DNA of 64,000 bases from Haloplanus litoreus. GTDB lineage: Archaea; Halobacteriota; Halobacteria; Halobacteriales; Haloferacaceae. The position numbers and the translations under genes were made by a program. Location: the NCBI RefSeq assembly GCF_042677945.1, contig NZ_JBHUDN010000006.1; one strand, given 5' to 3'. Below the pieces are notes generated by a model. That model did not search any database, was not told the origin of the DNA, and was given only the letters and a program-made list of their open reading frames with translations. Shown piece after piece: positions 33,056-40,436 of this stretch (position 1 is its first letter; each line of letters opens with the position of its first letter).

Positions 33056-34552
33056 ATGGCGAACGACGTTCCCGATTCGGAACCTTTCTCGGCGAAACTG
33101 CAGGTACCGGAGGCGCTGACGTTCGACGACGTACTCCTCCGTCCGATGGAGAGCCACGTCGAACCCGACGAGGCCGACGTGTCGACGCGGGTCTCCACGA
33201 ACGTCACCCTCAACATCCCGATCCTGTCGGCAGCGATGGACACGGTGACCGAAAGCGACCTCGCGATTTCGATGGCTCGCAACGGCGGCATCGGTGTTCT
33301 CCATCGCAACATGGACATCGAGGAGATGGTCGTCGAAATCGAGCGCGTCAAACGAGCCGACGAACTGGTGATCCGTCGGAACAACGTGGTGACGGCTCGA
33401 CCGGAACAGACCGTCCGGGAGGTGGACGAGATGATGGAACGCGAGGGAGTGAGCGGCGCTCCCGTAGTCGACGAGGACGACGCGGTCCTCGGCATCATCT
33501 CCGGGACGGACATCCGGCCGTACCTGGAGGTCGGCGAGTCCGACGAGGTACGCAAGGCGATGACCGACGAGGTCATCACTGCTGGCGAGGACGTGACCGC
33601 GCGCGAGGCCCTCGAACTCATGTACGACCACAAGATCGAACGAGTGCCCATCGTCGACGACGACGACCGCCTCGCTGGTCTGGTCACGATGCAGGGCATC
33701 CTCCAGCGGCGCGAACACGAGAACGCCGCGCGCGACGATAACGGAGCCCTCCGGATCGGTGTCGCCGTCGGTCCCTTCGAGGACGACCGGGCGACGGCGG
33801 CCGACGACGCTGGCGCCGACGTACTCTTCATCGACTGCGCGCACGCCCACAACCGGAACGTGATCGACAGCGCACGCGAGATCAGCGAAGCGGTCGGCGC
33901 GGACGTGGTGGTCGGCAACATCGGCACCCGCGAGGCCGCGGAGGCCGTCGTCGACTTCGCCGACGGCGTGAAGGTCGGCATCGGACCGGGATCCATCTGT
34001 ACGACCCGAGTCGTCACGGGCGCGGGGATGCCCCAGATCACCGCCGTCTCCGAGGTAGCGGACGTGGCCAGCCGTCACGACGTGCCGGTCATCGCCGACG
34101 GGGGGATCCGCTACTCGGGTGACGCGATCAAGGCCGTCGCCGCCGGCGCCGACGCCGTCATGCTCGGCTCGTACTTCGCGGGCACTCAGGAGGCCCCGGG
34201 GCGTGTCATCACCATGAACGGGAAGAAGTACAAGCAGTACCGCGGGATGGGATCGGTCGGCGCGATGCGCTCCGGCGGCGGGGACCGGTACCTGAAAGAG
34301 GAGGACGACGACGAGGGCTTCGTCCCCGAGGGCGTCGAGGCGGCCACCCCCTACAAGGGGACGCTGGCGTCCGAACTTCACCAGCTCGTCGGTGGCATGA
34401 AGTCGGGGATGGGCTACGTCGGCGCGTCGACGATTCCCGAGTTCAAGCAGCGATCCCGGTTCGTCCGCGTCTCTGCCGCGGGCCAGACCGAAGGCCACCC
34501 ACACGACGTGATGATCACCGACGAGGCACCCAACTACAGCCCGCAGGAGTAA
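33056..34552 (+). CDS. guaB: inosine-5'-monophosphate dehydrogenase
   Basis: 498 residues. Converts IMP to XMP with NAD, the rate-limiting step of GTP synthesis. ALTFDDVLLRPMESHVEP opens the TIM barrel; two CBS domains (about 110-220) are inserted (IRRNNVVTARPEQTVREVDEMM; MTDEVITAGEDVTAREALELMYD); catalytic loop GPGSICTTRVVTGAG with Cys315; flap region EDDDEGFVPEGVEAATPYKG. ATG 33056 sits about 27 bp after a TATA-like tttttccg, fitting leaderless start. Confidence 0.97.
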   Translation: MANDVPDSEPFSAKLQVPEALTFDDVLLRPMESHVEPDEADVSTRVSTNVTLNIPILSAAMDTVTESDLAISMARNGGIGVLHRNMDIEEMVVEIERVKRADELVIRRNNVVTARPEQTVREVDEMMEREGVSGAPVVDEDDAVLGIISGTDIRPYLEVGESDEVRKAMTDEVITAGEDVTAREALELMYDHKIERVPIVDDDDRLAGLVTMQGILQRREHENAARDDNGALRIGVAVGPFEDDRATAADDAGADVLFIDCAHAHNRNVIDSAREISEAVGADVVVGNIGTREAAEAVVDFADGVKVGIGPGSICTTRVVTGAGMPQITAVSEVADVASRHDVPVIADGGIRYSGDAIKAVAAGADAVMLGSYFAGTQEAPGRVITMNGKKYKQYRGMGSVGAMRSGGGDRYLKEEDDDEGFVPEGVEAATPYKGTLASELHQLVGGMKSGMGYVGASTIPEFKQRSRFVRVSAAGQTEGHPHDVMITDEAPNYSPQE

Positions 34553-34669
34553 AGCGACCGAATCCGGCGACGATACCGCCGGAATCGCTACGTTGAGTCG
34601 ATTCCGCAAGGGGTATTTTGATATACTCCGACGATTCATTGGGAGTCGTGAGTGGTCGCACTCCTCCTC

Positions 34670-34674
34670 GGAGG
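34670..34674 (+). promoter_or_regulatory. Shine-Dalgarno site with a pairing upstream copy
   Basis: GGAGG lies 5 bp before ATG 34680, so this gene has a leader, unlike most neighbours. CCTCC at 34663-34667 directly upstream can pair with it in a small hairpin and might modulate access. A TATA-like tattttgatat at 34614-34622 predicts a leader of about 35-40 nt. Confidence 0.5.
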
Positions 34675-34679
34675 AACAC

Positions 34680-35261
34680 ATGAGCGACGATGCCCCCCTC
34701 GTCCTCGTCGTCGAGGACGAACGTGACCTGGCCGAACTCTACACGACGTGGCTGGCCGGGACCTACCGGGTGCGCACGGTGAACGACGGACGGGCGGCGC
34801 TCGACGAACTCGACGACGAAATCCGCGTCGTCCTCCTCGACCGACGGATGCCGGACCTGTCGGGTGACGAAGTGCTCGACGCCATCCGTGAACGGGGACT
34901 CGACTGCCGTGTGGCGATGGTGACGGCCGTCGAACCCGACGTCGACGTGATCGATATGGGCTTCGATGACTACCTCGTCAAGCCGGTGTCGCGGGGCGAA
35001 CTCACCCGCACGGTGTCGAACCTCCTCGTCCGCGACGAGTACGACGAGGGCGTCCAGCGGCTCTTCTCACTCGCCTCGAAGAAGGCGCTCCTCGAATCCG
35101 ACACGAGCGAGGCAGCGTCGGAAGAGTCGGAGAAGTACCAGCAACTCCTCGACGATATTGCGTCCCTGCGGGCCGAACTCGACGACAAACTCGCACAACT
35201 CAGCGAGTCCGACGACCTGACACTCGTCTATCAGGATCTCGGACGTGACAGCGACGAATAA
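34680..35261 (+). CDS. HalX-domain response regulator
   Basis: 193 residues. The receiver domain has the acidic pair Glu12/Asp13 (VVEDERDLAE), phosphoacceptor Asp54 (VVLLDRRMPDLSG), Thr82 (MVTAVEPDVD) and Lys101 (DYLVKPVSR). The C-terminal HalX domain (NLLVRDEYDEGVQRLFSLASKKALLE...) and a coiled-coil end (SEKYQQLLDDIASLRAELDDKLAQL) follow. HalX proteins are haloarchaeal output modules without a DNA-binding domain. It sits just upstream of the repeat-CHAT locus, suggesting but not proving a link. No sensor kinase is adjacent. Confidence 0.94.
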   Translation: MSDDAPLVLVVEDERDLAELYTTWLAGTYRVRTVNDGRAALDELDDEIRVVLLDRRMPDLSGDEVLDAIRERGLDCRVAMVTAVEPDVDVIDMGFDDYLVKPVSRGELTRTVSNLLVRDEYDEGVQRLFSLASKKALLESDTSEAASEESEKYQQLLDDIASLRAELDDKLAQLSESDDLTLVYQDLGRDSDE

Positions 35262-35443
35262 CAGTAGATTCAGTTACACGTTTCCTGCCGAGCCTCCATC
35301 GTCCGTGTCCTGATACCCCTGCCGTCTGTCGATTTTCGATCCAGATCATTTTATGTCAGTAGTCAACGGATTTAATTGATTATATTTACTATCAGATATT
35401 CTCGAAAAATTATATTTTTCGAGCGGCGGACAGTCCAGTTGCA
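35262..35443. other. AT-rich promoter region of the repeat gene
   Basis: About 180 bp, clearly richer in A and T than the surrounding genome, especially 35345-35423 (tttaattgattatatttac). No coding frame is supported. Contains the palindrome at 35401-35423. The base composition could mark an insertion boundary. Confidence 0.5.
35401..35423. promoter_or_regulatory. perfect palindrome over the repeat gene's TATA box
   Basis: CTCGAAAAAT (35401-35410) and ATTTTTCGAG (35414-35423) are exact inverted arms around TAT. The centre is the TATA-like element about 30 bp before ATG 35444, so a dimeric protein binding here would control or block promoter use. It is the strongest palindrome I saw in the window. 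Confidence 0.7.
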
Positions 35444-35740
35444 ATGTCCGAACGCGACAGCAGCACGATGGCAACGTCCCCCGAAGAGAACCAGCGATCC
35501 GGTACCGTCGCCGACGGCAACGGTGGCGCCGTCTCCGGCCCCTACACGGCCGACGGCAACGGTGGCGCCGTCTCCGGCCCCTACACGGCCGACGGCAACG
35601 GTGGCGCCGTCTCCGGCCCCTACACGGCCGACGGCAACGGTGGCGCCGTCTCCGGCCCCTACACTGCCGACGGCAACGGTGGCGCCGTCTCCGGACCCTA
35701 CACTGCCGACGGCAACGGTGGCGCCGTCTCCGGACCTTAA
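35444..35740 (+). CDS. tandem-repeat protein, six ADGNGGAVSGPYT units
   Basis: 98 residues: a 33-codon-or-less non-repeat head (MSERDSSTMATSPEENQRSGTV) then six copies of ADGNGGAVSGP separated by YT, 39 bp per unit (from 35510), ending right after the sixth. The DNA units differ at only two positions, so the array is recent or kept uniform. No signal peptide, Cys or membrane span. The stop TAA overlaps the stop of the convergent CHAT gene (35737-35740). Protein of this build next to a protease may be its substrate; function otherwise unknown. Confidence 0.85.
   Translation: MSERDSSTMATSPEENQRSGTVADGNGGAVSGPYTADGNGGAVSGPYTADGNGGAVSGPYTADGNGGAVSGPYTADGNGGAVSGPYTADGNGGAVSGP
35510..35740 (+). 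repeat. 39-bp coding tandem repeat, six units
   Basis: Units start at 35510, 35549, 35588, 35627, 35666 and 35705 (the last short, ending with TAA). Differences are confined to ggc/gga for Gly and acg/act for Thr in the later units. In frame with the repeat protein; no spacers, so not CRISPR. Confidence 0.95.
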
Positions 35741-37860
35741 AGCTTCGCGAAGTCCAGTTCGTCGCTCCAGACGAGCGTTCCGTCGATTTTCACCGGTACC
35801 GTCTCCAGCGAGAGGAACTGCCGTAGCTCCTCACGCGTCATCTCGAAGGTTTTGGAGGCTGCCGACCAGAGGTGATACTGGTTCTCGTCGTTGATCCACG
35901 GCATCACCATGCTGCCCATCCCGACGCGCGTCGAGGGATGGGTCTGCCAGTCGAGTTCGTAGCCATCGTCGAGACGGCGGACGGCACAGACGTTCGGTGG
36001 GCCACCGTCAGTCCGCGCCAGCGACAGGCTACTGTCCCCGATGACGGTGTACTGCTCGCCGATGATCGAATCGTCGCGGGCGATCTCGAGGGCGCTCCCG
36101 ACCGGAAATCCCCGGTTGAGCAGACGGGCCAGCATCCGTCCCATCCGGACGGCGCCGCTGTTGATCACGTCGGAGAGCGTGACGATACCTGCGATGGCCC
36201 CGGCGTCGATGAGAGCCGATCCCTGCTCGTAGGACTGACAGGCGTTCAACAGGAAGGCGTCGGGGCCGGCCGTCCCGAGCGTCGTCGCGTCGAGTTTGCC
36301 GTCGGCACACTCGAATCCCTCGGCGTCGATGTGGCCGATGTAGTGGAGGAGATCCGCCTCCGCCGAGAGCACGCCACGGAGTTCCCGCCGCGTCAGGTCG
36401 TGGTGGACGCGCACGTCGAACGGGAGTTCCTCCCGGGAGCCGTACACCTCGTCTACCACGTCACGTTCGTCGGCCATCCGCCGGTCGTTGCAGACGACCG
36501 TGATCCCGATGTCCCCGTCGTCGGCGGGCGTTCGATCGAGTCGGTTGTAGAAGGCAGTGGAAGTGGCCTTGCTGGCTCCGATCGGCGCGCCCTCGCCGAC
36601 CCAGGACTGTTCCAGAGAGTCCGCCGTCTCCGGCTGGACGTAGGACCGTGCGGAGCCGTCGGCCGCCGCGCTCCGGGTGAACGTCGAATCTCGGAAGAAC
36701 TCGTCGGCTGCGGCCGTCTGGACTTCGGAACTCGGCGTCGGTTCGTTCCGGGGCGTCCGGACCACCGCGAGGTCGTTGGTCACGAACGGCAGCAGTTCCA
36801 CGTTCTCCGGGGTGGGCGCGACGTGAGAGGTGAGCCGCCACTCCGGAACCGCCTCTTCGACGGCGCCGAACGGGATCTGGAGATACCGCTCTAGTTGTGT
36901 CGCGAGCGGCTGGTCGTACAGCCACTCGAAGTCGAGATCCAGGTCCGTCTCCACGGCCGATCGCTCGTGCAGGTCCACCGAGTAGTACCCTTCCGTCCGA
37001 GTCACACAGTCGAGGAAGAACGTCTGCTTGAGAACGCGTTCGACCTCCGTCTCGAATCCGCGCATCGTATCGAGGTCGTGTTCGAACCCGGAGTCGGTCA
37101 CGAGCCGAGGACGGTCGCCGGGGACCACCTCCGCGGCCACGTAGTACGCGAGCGGCGTCGCCACGTAGATGGACCGATACTCCGGTGGGAGCTCGAGTCT
37201 GACGCCCGTCTCGGGCGCCTCGATGCCGTCGGGGATCTGGAGGCGGTCGCCGAGTTCGACCAGCGGCGGGTGGCCACGGAGCGTCGGATACGACCGCTCG
37301 GGGGAGGTCGTCTTGAGTGCGGAGGAGAACTCCGAGACGGCCGTCATCACGTCCACGGGATCGCCGGTCGTGGTGATCGTCGCCGCGGGTCCCTCGTGGT
37401 GGGAGCGCGCCCCAACGCGGACCTCGCGTTCGCCGTCGAACTCGATACGCGTCCGATTCACGTCCGAGACCACCGTGACGCCCCCCTCGACGCGGAGATA
37501 GATCTTGATCGGACCACAGAGTTCGAGGCTGTACCTTCCCGGCGGGAACTCCTCGTAGGCGGAGTGCTCCGTCTCGGCGAGCATCCGGCCCGTGTCGTCC
37601 CGCACGTACACCGAGACGACCGTCGGGAGTTCGATCGCCGCCGCCCCGACGGTGACGGCCGCGTCGATTGGGAAGCGGTGGCCGTCGGGGTCGACGGGCG
37701 TCGGCGAAACCGGGCGGTCGGTGAACAACCGGAACTGGTTGCGTTCGATGAGATCGGTGACCACCAGTCCCGGTTCGTCGTCGGGCGTGGAGAACGACAC
37801 TTCGAGGGGGTCGCCGTCCGTCTCCACGGGAGGCCGATCCGGCCGCTCGGTTCGACTCAT
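35737..37860 (-). CDS. CHAT-domain (caspase-like) protease
   Basis: 707 residues. The C-terminal part is a CHAT peptidase: catalytic His510 in LLHYIGHIDAEG and Cys541 in FLLNACQSYEQGSALIDAG, then VTLSDVINSGAVRMGRMLARLLNRGFPVGSALEIARDD and QYTVIGDSSLSL. The N-terminal ~420 residues form an all-acidic region (no TPR repeats visible) of unknown fold, with VGEGAPIGASKATSTAFYNRL between the two. CHAT proteases cleave specific partner proteins in several prokaryotic conflict systems. The gene ends interlocked with the repeat gene and is preceded by a DUF7504 gene, 50 bp away on the same strand. Confidence 0.88.
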   Translation of the reverse strand: MSRTERPDRPPVETDGDPLEVSFSTPDDEPGLVVTDLIERNQFRLFTDRPVSPTPVDPDGHRFPIDAAVTVGAAAIELPTVVSVYVRDDTGRMLAETEHSAYEEFPPGRYSLELCGPIKIYLRVEGGVTVVSDVNRTRIEFDGEREVRVGARSHHEGPAATITTTGDPVDVMTAVSEFSSALKTTSPERSYPTLRGHPPLVELGDRLQIPDGIEAPETGVRLELPPEYRSIYVATPLAYYVAAEVVPGDRPRLVTDSGFEHDLDTMRGFETEVERVLKQTFFLDCVTRTEGYYSVDLHERSAVETDLDLDFEWLYDQPLATQLERYLQIPFGAVEEAVPEWRLTSHVAPTPENVELLPFVTNDLAVVRTPRNEPTPSSEVQTAAADEFFRDSTFTRSAAADGSARSYVQPETADSLEQSWVGEGAPIGASKATSTAFYNRLDRTPADDGDIGITVVCNDRRMADERDVVDEVYGSREELPFDVRVHHDLTRRELRGVLSAEADLLHYIGHIDAEGFECADGKLDATTLGTAGPDAFLLNACQSYEQGSALIDAGAIAGIVTLSDVINSGAVRMGRMLARLLNRGFPVGSALEIARDDSIIGEQYTVIGDSSLSLARTDGGPPNVCAVRRLDDGYELDWQTHPSTRVGMGSMVMPWINDENQYHLWSAASKTFEMTREELRQFLSLETVPVKIDGTLVWSDELDFAKL

Positions 37861-37910
37861 CGTACGATAGAGTCAGTCGTCGTACACAAAAGCATATTGT
37901 TGGTTGTCTA

Positions 37911-38636
37911 TCAATTGTCCGCGGGTTGCTCGGCGACCGGGAGCCAGTCCGAGGTGAGGTCCCGGTCCCTGAAGTGCCACCGCTGGTCCAGTCCGTCCCC
38001 CTCGATCCGGAGTTCGACGGTGGCGTCGAACAGCGGCTGAAAGAGCCTGACGGCCTCCGACGTCACGTCTCGCGGGAGTCGGAAGTGCACCAGTCCGGAC
38101 GCCGACCGGGCCTGTGCGATCATGACGTGCAGGAACCGGAACGTCGTTTCGCGGCCGTGTGCGGCGAGCAGCGTCGGCAGACAGTCGAAGGCCATCCGGA
38201 ACTCCGCGGGTTCGAGTCCGCCGGCGAACAGATCGAACTCCTCGATCACCTCGGCGACCGTCGTGCCGAGTTCGCGGATCGATCCGTCGATGCCGTGGGT
38301 CCGAGGCGTCACCTCGTCCAGCGGTCGCGTCCCCGCGGCGGCGCTTCGGGCCTGCCCGCCCCGCGTGATCAGTCGTGCGTACTCCGAGGAGAGCGGTCCG
38401 GTTCGACGGAGCCGACGCTGCGCACTCTCTCGATTCGACTCCGGCGTCACGACGAGCCGGCGGCGCGGGGGATCCGCGCCCGGGTCGCCGAGCATCGTCG
38501 TCGACGCCGTTGCGAACATCTCTTCCGGTACCGATCCCACGACGAGGAGCGCACTCCCCTGCTCTTTCAACGTCGCCAAGGCATGGGCGAAGCTGATACC
38601 CTCGTCGTCGGGTCCCATCCCACCACCCGCAACCAT
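37911..38636 (-). CDS. DUF7504 family protein
   Basis: 241 residues. ALATLKEQGSALLVVGSVPEEMFATASTTMLGD and RRRLVVTPESNRESAQRRL resemble the DUF7504 family of haloarchaea, thought to be inactive RecA/KaiC-like domains linked with HalX-type signalling; the Walker A is not intact. A middle region FDLFAGGLEPAEFRMAFDCLPTLLAAHGRETTFRFLHVMIAQARSASGLVHFRLPRDV carries the fold core. A TATA-like tattattt (38664-38671) lies about 30 bp upstream of ATG 38636. Probably the first gene of an operon with the CHAT gene. Confidence 0.8.
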   Translation of the reverse strand: MVAGGGMGPDDEGISFAHALATLKEQGSALLVVGSVPEEMFATASTTMLGDPGADPPRRRLVVTPESNRESAQRRLRRTGPLSSEYARLITRGGQARSAAAGTRPLDEVTPRTHGIDGSIRELGTTVAEVIEEFDLFAGGLEPAEFRMAFDCLPTLLAAHGRETTFRFLHVMIAQARSASGLVHFRLPRDVTSEAVRLFQPLFDATVELRIEGDGLDQRWHFRDRDLTSDWLPVAEQPADN

Positions 38637-38696
38637 CACTTCCCCTCACGGAACGGACACAAATAATACTTGGTATATTCGAGTGCCCGGCCGACC

Positions 38697-39836
38697 TCAC
38701 CGACTCCCGAGGAACCGCTCGATGCGGTTCATCGCCTCCTTCAGATCCGACATCCCCGTGGCGTAGGAGACGCGGAGGTGTCCGTATCCCTCTTCGCCGA
38801 AGACGCGGCCGGGGACGACGGCGACCCCCTCTTCTTGCAGCAGGTCCTCGGCGAACTGTTCGTCGTCGTACGGCGCTTCTGGGAAGGCGTAGAACGCCCC
38901 AGTCGCCTCGAAACACTCGAGCCCCATGTCGCGGAATCGGGAGATGACGAACCGGCGACGACGGTCGTACTGCGTTCGCATATCCTCGACGTCGCCGTCA
39001 CAGGATTCCAGTGCCTCGATGGCGGCGTACTGGGCCGTCGTCGGCGCCGAGAGCATCGTGTACTGGTGGATGCGGTTCATCGCGTCGATGGCCTCGCTCG
39101 GACCCAGCGCGTATCCCAGTCGAAGCCCGGTCATGGCGTAGGCCTTCGAGAACCCGTTGAAGACGATGGTCCGCTCGCGCATCCCCGGCAGCGTCGCGAT
39201 AGACGTGTGGTCTCCCTCGTATGTCAGCCCCGCATAAATCTCGTCGGAGAGGACCGTCAGGTCGTGTTCGCGCGCGAAGGCCGCGATGTCGGCGAGTTCG
39301 TCCGCGCTCGCCGTCGCCCCCGTCGGGTTGTTGGGGTAACAGATCATCAGCACCTCGGCGTCGGCGGCGCCGGCCCGTTCCAGGTCGTCGTAGGTGAGCA
39401 CGAAGTCGTTCTCCGCGCGCGTCGAGACTGGCAAGGGGTCGCCGCCCGAGAAGCGCACGCCCGGCCCGTAGGAGATGTAAGCCGGCGACTGGACCGCCAC
39501 GGCGTCGCCCGGGTCGACGAGGGCGCGAAGCGCCAGATCCACCGCCTCACTCGCCCCCGTCGTCACGAGAATCTCCGACTCGGGGTCGTACTCCAGGCCG
39601 TACCGCAGGACGTGAGTCGCGATGGCCTCGCGAAGTTCCAGCATCCCCCGATTGGTAGTGTAAGATGTCCGGCCCCGTTCGAGGGAGTGGATGGCGGCCG
39701 CGCGCGCCTTCCACGGTGCGCTGAAATCGGGTTCGCCGACGCCCAGCGAGATGACGTCGTCCATCTCCTCGGCGAGTTCGAAGAAGCGTCGGATTCCCGA
39801 GGGAGGGGTATTTTTGGCTCGTTCGGACAGCTTCAT
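38697..39836 (-). CDS. class I/II pyridoxal-phosphate aminotransferase
   Basis: 379 residues. Motifs: ISLGVGEPDFSAPWKARAAA, TTGASEAVDLALRALVDPGD, YPNNPTGA, SDEIYAGLTYEGD and the Schiff-base Lys in FNGFSKAYAMTGLRLGY. Most likely an aspartate/aromatic-type transaminase; substrate cannot be fixed. Its start overlaps the end of the Lrp-type regulator gene by 4 bp, so the regulator probably tunes it. Confidence 0.94.
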   Translation of the reverse strand: MKLSERAKNTPPSGIRRFFELAEEMDDVISLGVGEPDFSAPWKARAAAIHSLERGRTSYTTNRGMLELREAIATHVLRYGLEYDPESEILVTTGASEAVDLALRALVDPGDAVAVQSPAYISYGPGVRFSGGDPLPVSTRAENDFVLTYDDLERAGAADAEVLMICYPNNPTGATASADELADIAAFAREHDLTVLSDEIYAGLTYEGDHTSIATLPGMRERTIVFNGFSKAYAMTGLRLGYALGPSEAIDAMNRIHQYTMLSAPTTAQYAAIEALESCDGDVEDMRTQYDRRRRFVISRFRDMGLECFEATGAFYAFPEAPYDDEQFAEDLLQEEGVAVVPGRVFGEEGYGHLRVSYATGMSDLKEAMNRIERFLGSR

Positions 39837-40321
39837 GGCGAAATCGAGAGTCGGTCGTCTTCGTCGCTGTCGGTGAACTCCAGCCCGCGGTTCTTGTACG
39901 TGTCCATGACGAAGTGCGTGACCGTCTGGGTTACCTCCGGAATCGGAGCGATCTGTTCGGAGACGAACATGGAGACGTCGCGCATCGAGTCGCCCTCGAC
40001 CGTCACGTCGAAGTCGTAATCACCGGAGACGAGTCGAAGCGCCGTCACTTCGTCGAACTTCGCGATCCGACCCGCCACGTCGGCGTATTTCGTCTCGCGG
40101 TCGAGTTCCAGGTTGAGTTCCACCTCGGCCTCGACGTGGTCCTCCTCGATGCGGCTCCAGTCGACGACTGCCTGATAGCCGAGGATCGCACCCTCGTCCT
40201 CGAGGTCCGCAATCATCGCTTCGACCTCGGCCTCGTCGCAGCCGAGCTGCCGCGAGATGGTCGCCGTGCTTTCACGGGCGTCCTCCAGGAGTAGATCGAG
40301 TAGCTCCAGCTTGTCGGCCAT
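39833..40321 (-). CDS. Lrp/AsnC-family transcription regulator
   Basis: 162 residues. N-terminal HTH (LLEDARESTATISRQLGCDEAEVEAMIADLEDEGAILGYQAVVDW) and C-terminal RAM domain (EVELNLELDRETKYADVAGRIAKFDEVTALRLVSGDYDFDVTVEG). Responds to amino acids in the family. Overlaps the aminotransferase start (ATGA at 39833-39836), suggesting co-regulation of amino-acid metabolism. Confidence 0.95.
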   Translation of the reverse strand: MADKLELLDLLLEDARESTATISRQLGCDEAEVEAMIADLEDEGAILGYQAVVDWSRIEEDHVEAEVELNLELDRETKYADVAGRIAKFDEVTALRLVSGDYDFDVTVEGDSMRDVSMFVSEQIAPIPEVTQTVTHFVMDTYKNRGLEFTDSDEDDRLSISP

Positions 40322-40436
40322 ACGTTCCCGTCGGCGCCCTCCGTGAAAGGGTTTGCTTACGCGTCAGTATCCGTCCCGAACGATGGTGACTCTTGGGCGG
40401 CGAAAGACCGATACGTAGTGGCGACGTGGGCCGGAC

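Noticed and set aside
35510..35740. 39-bp repeats as a CRISPR array
   Set aside because: The units are contiguous with no spacers and stay in one coding frame to a stop codon.
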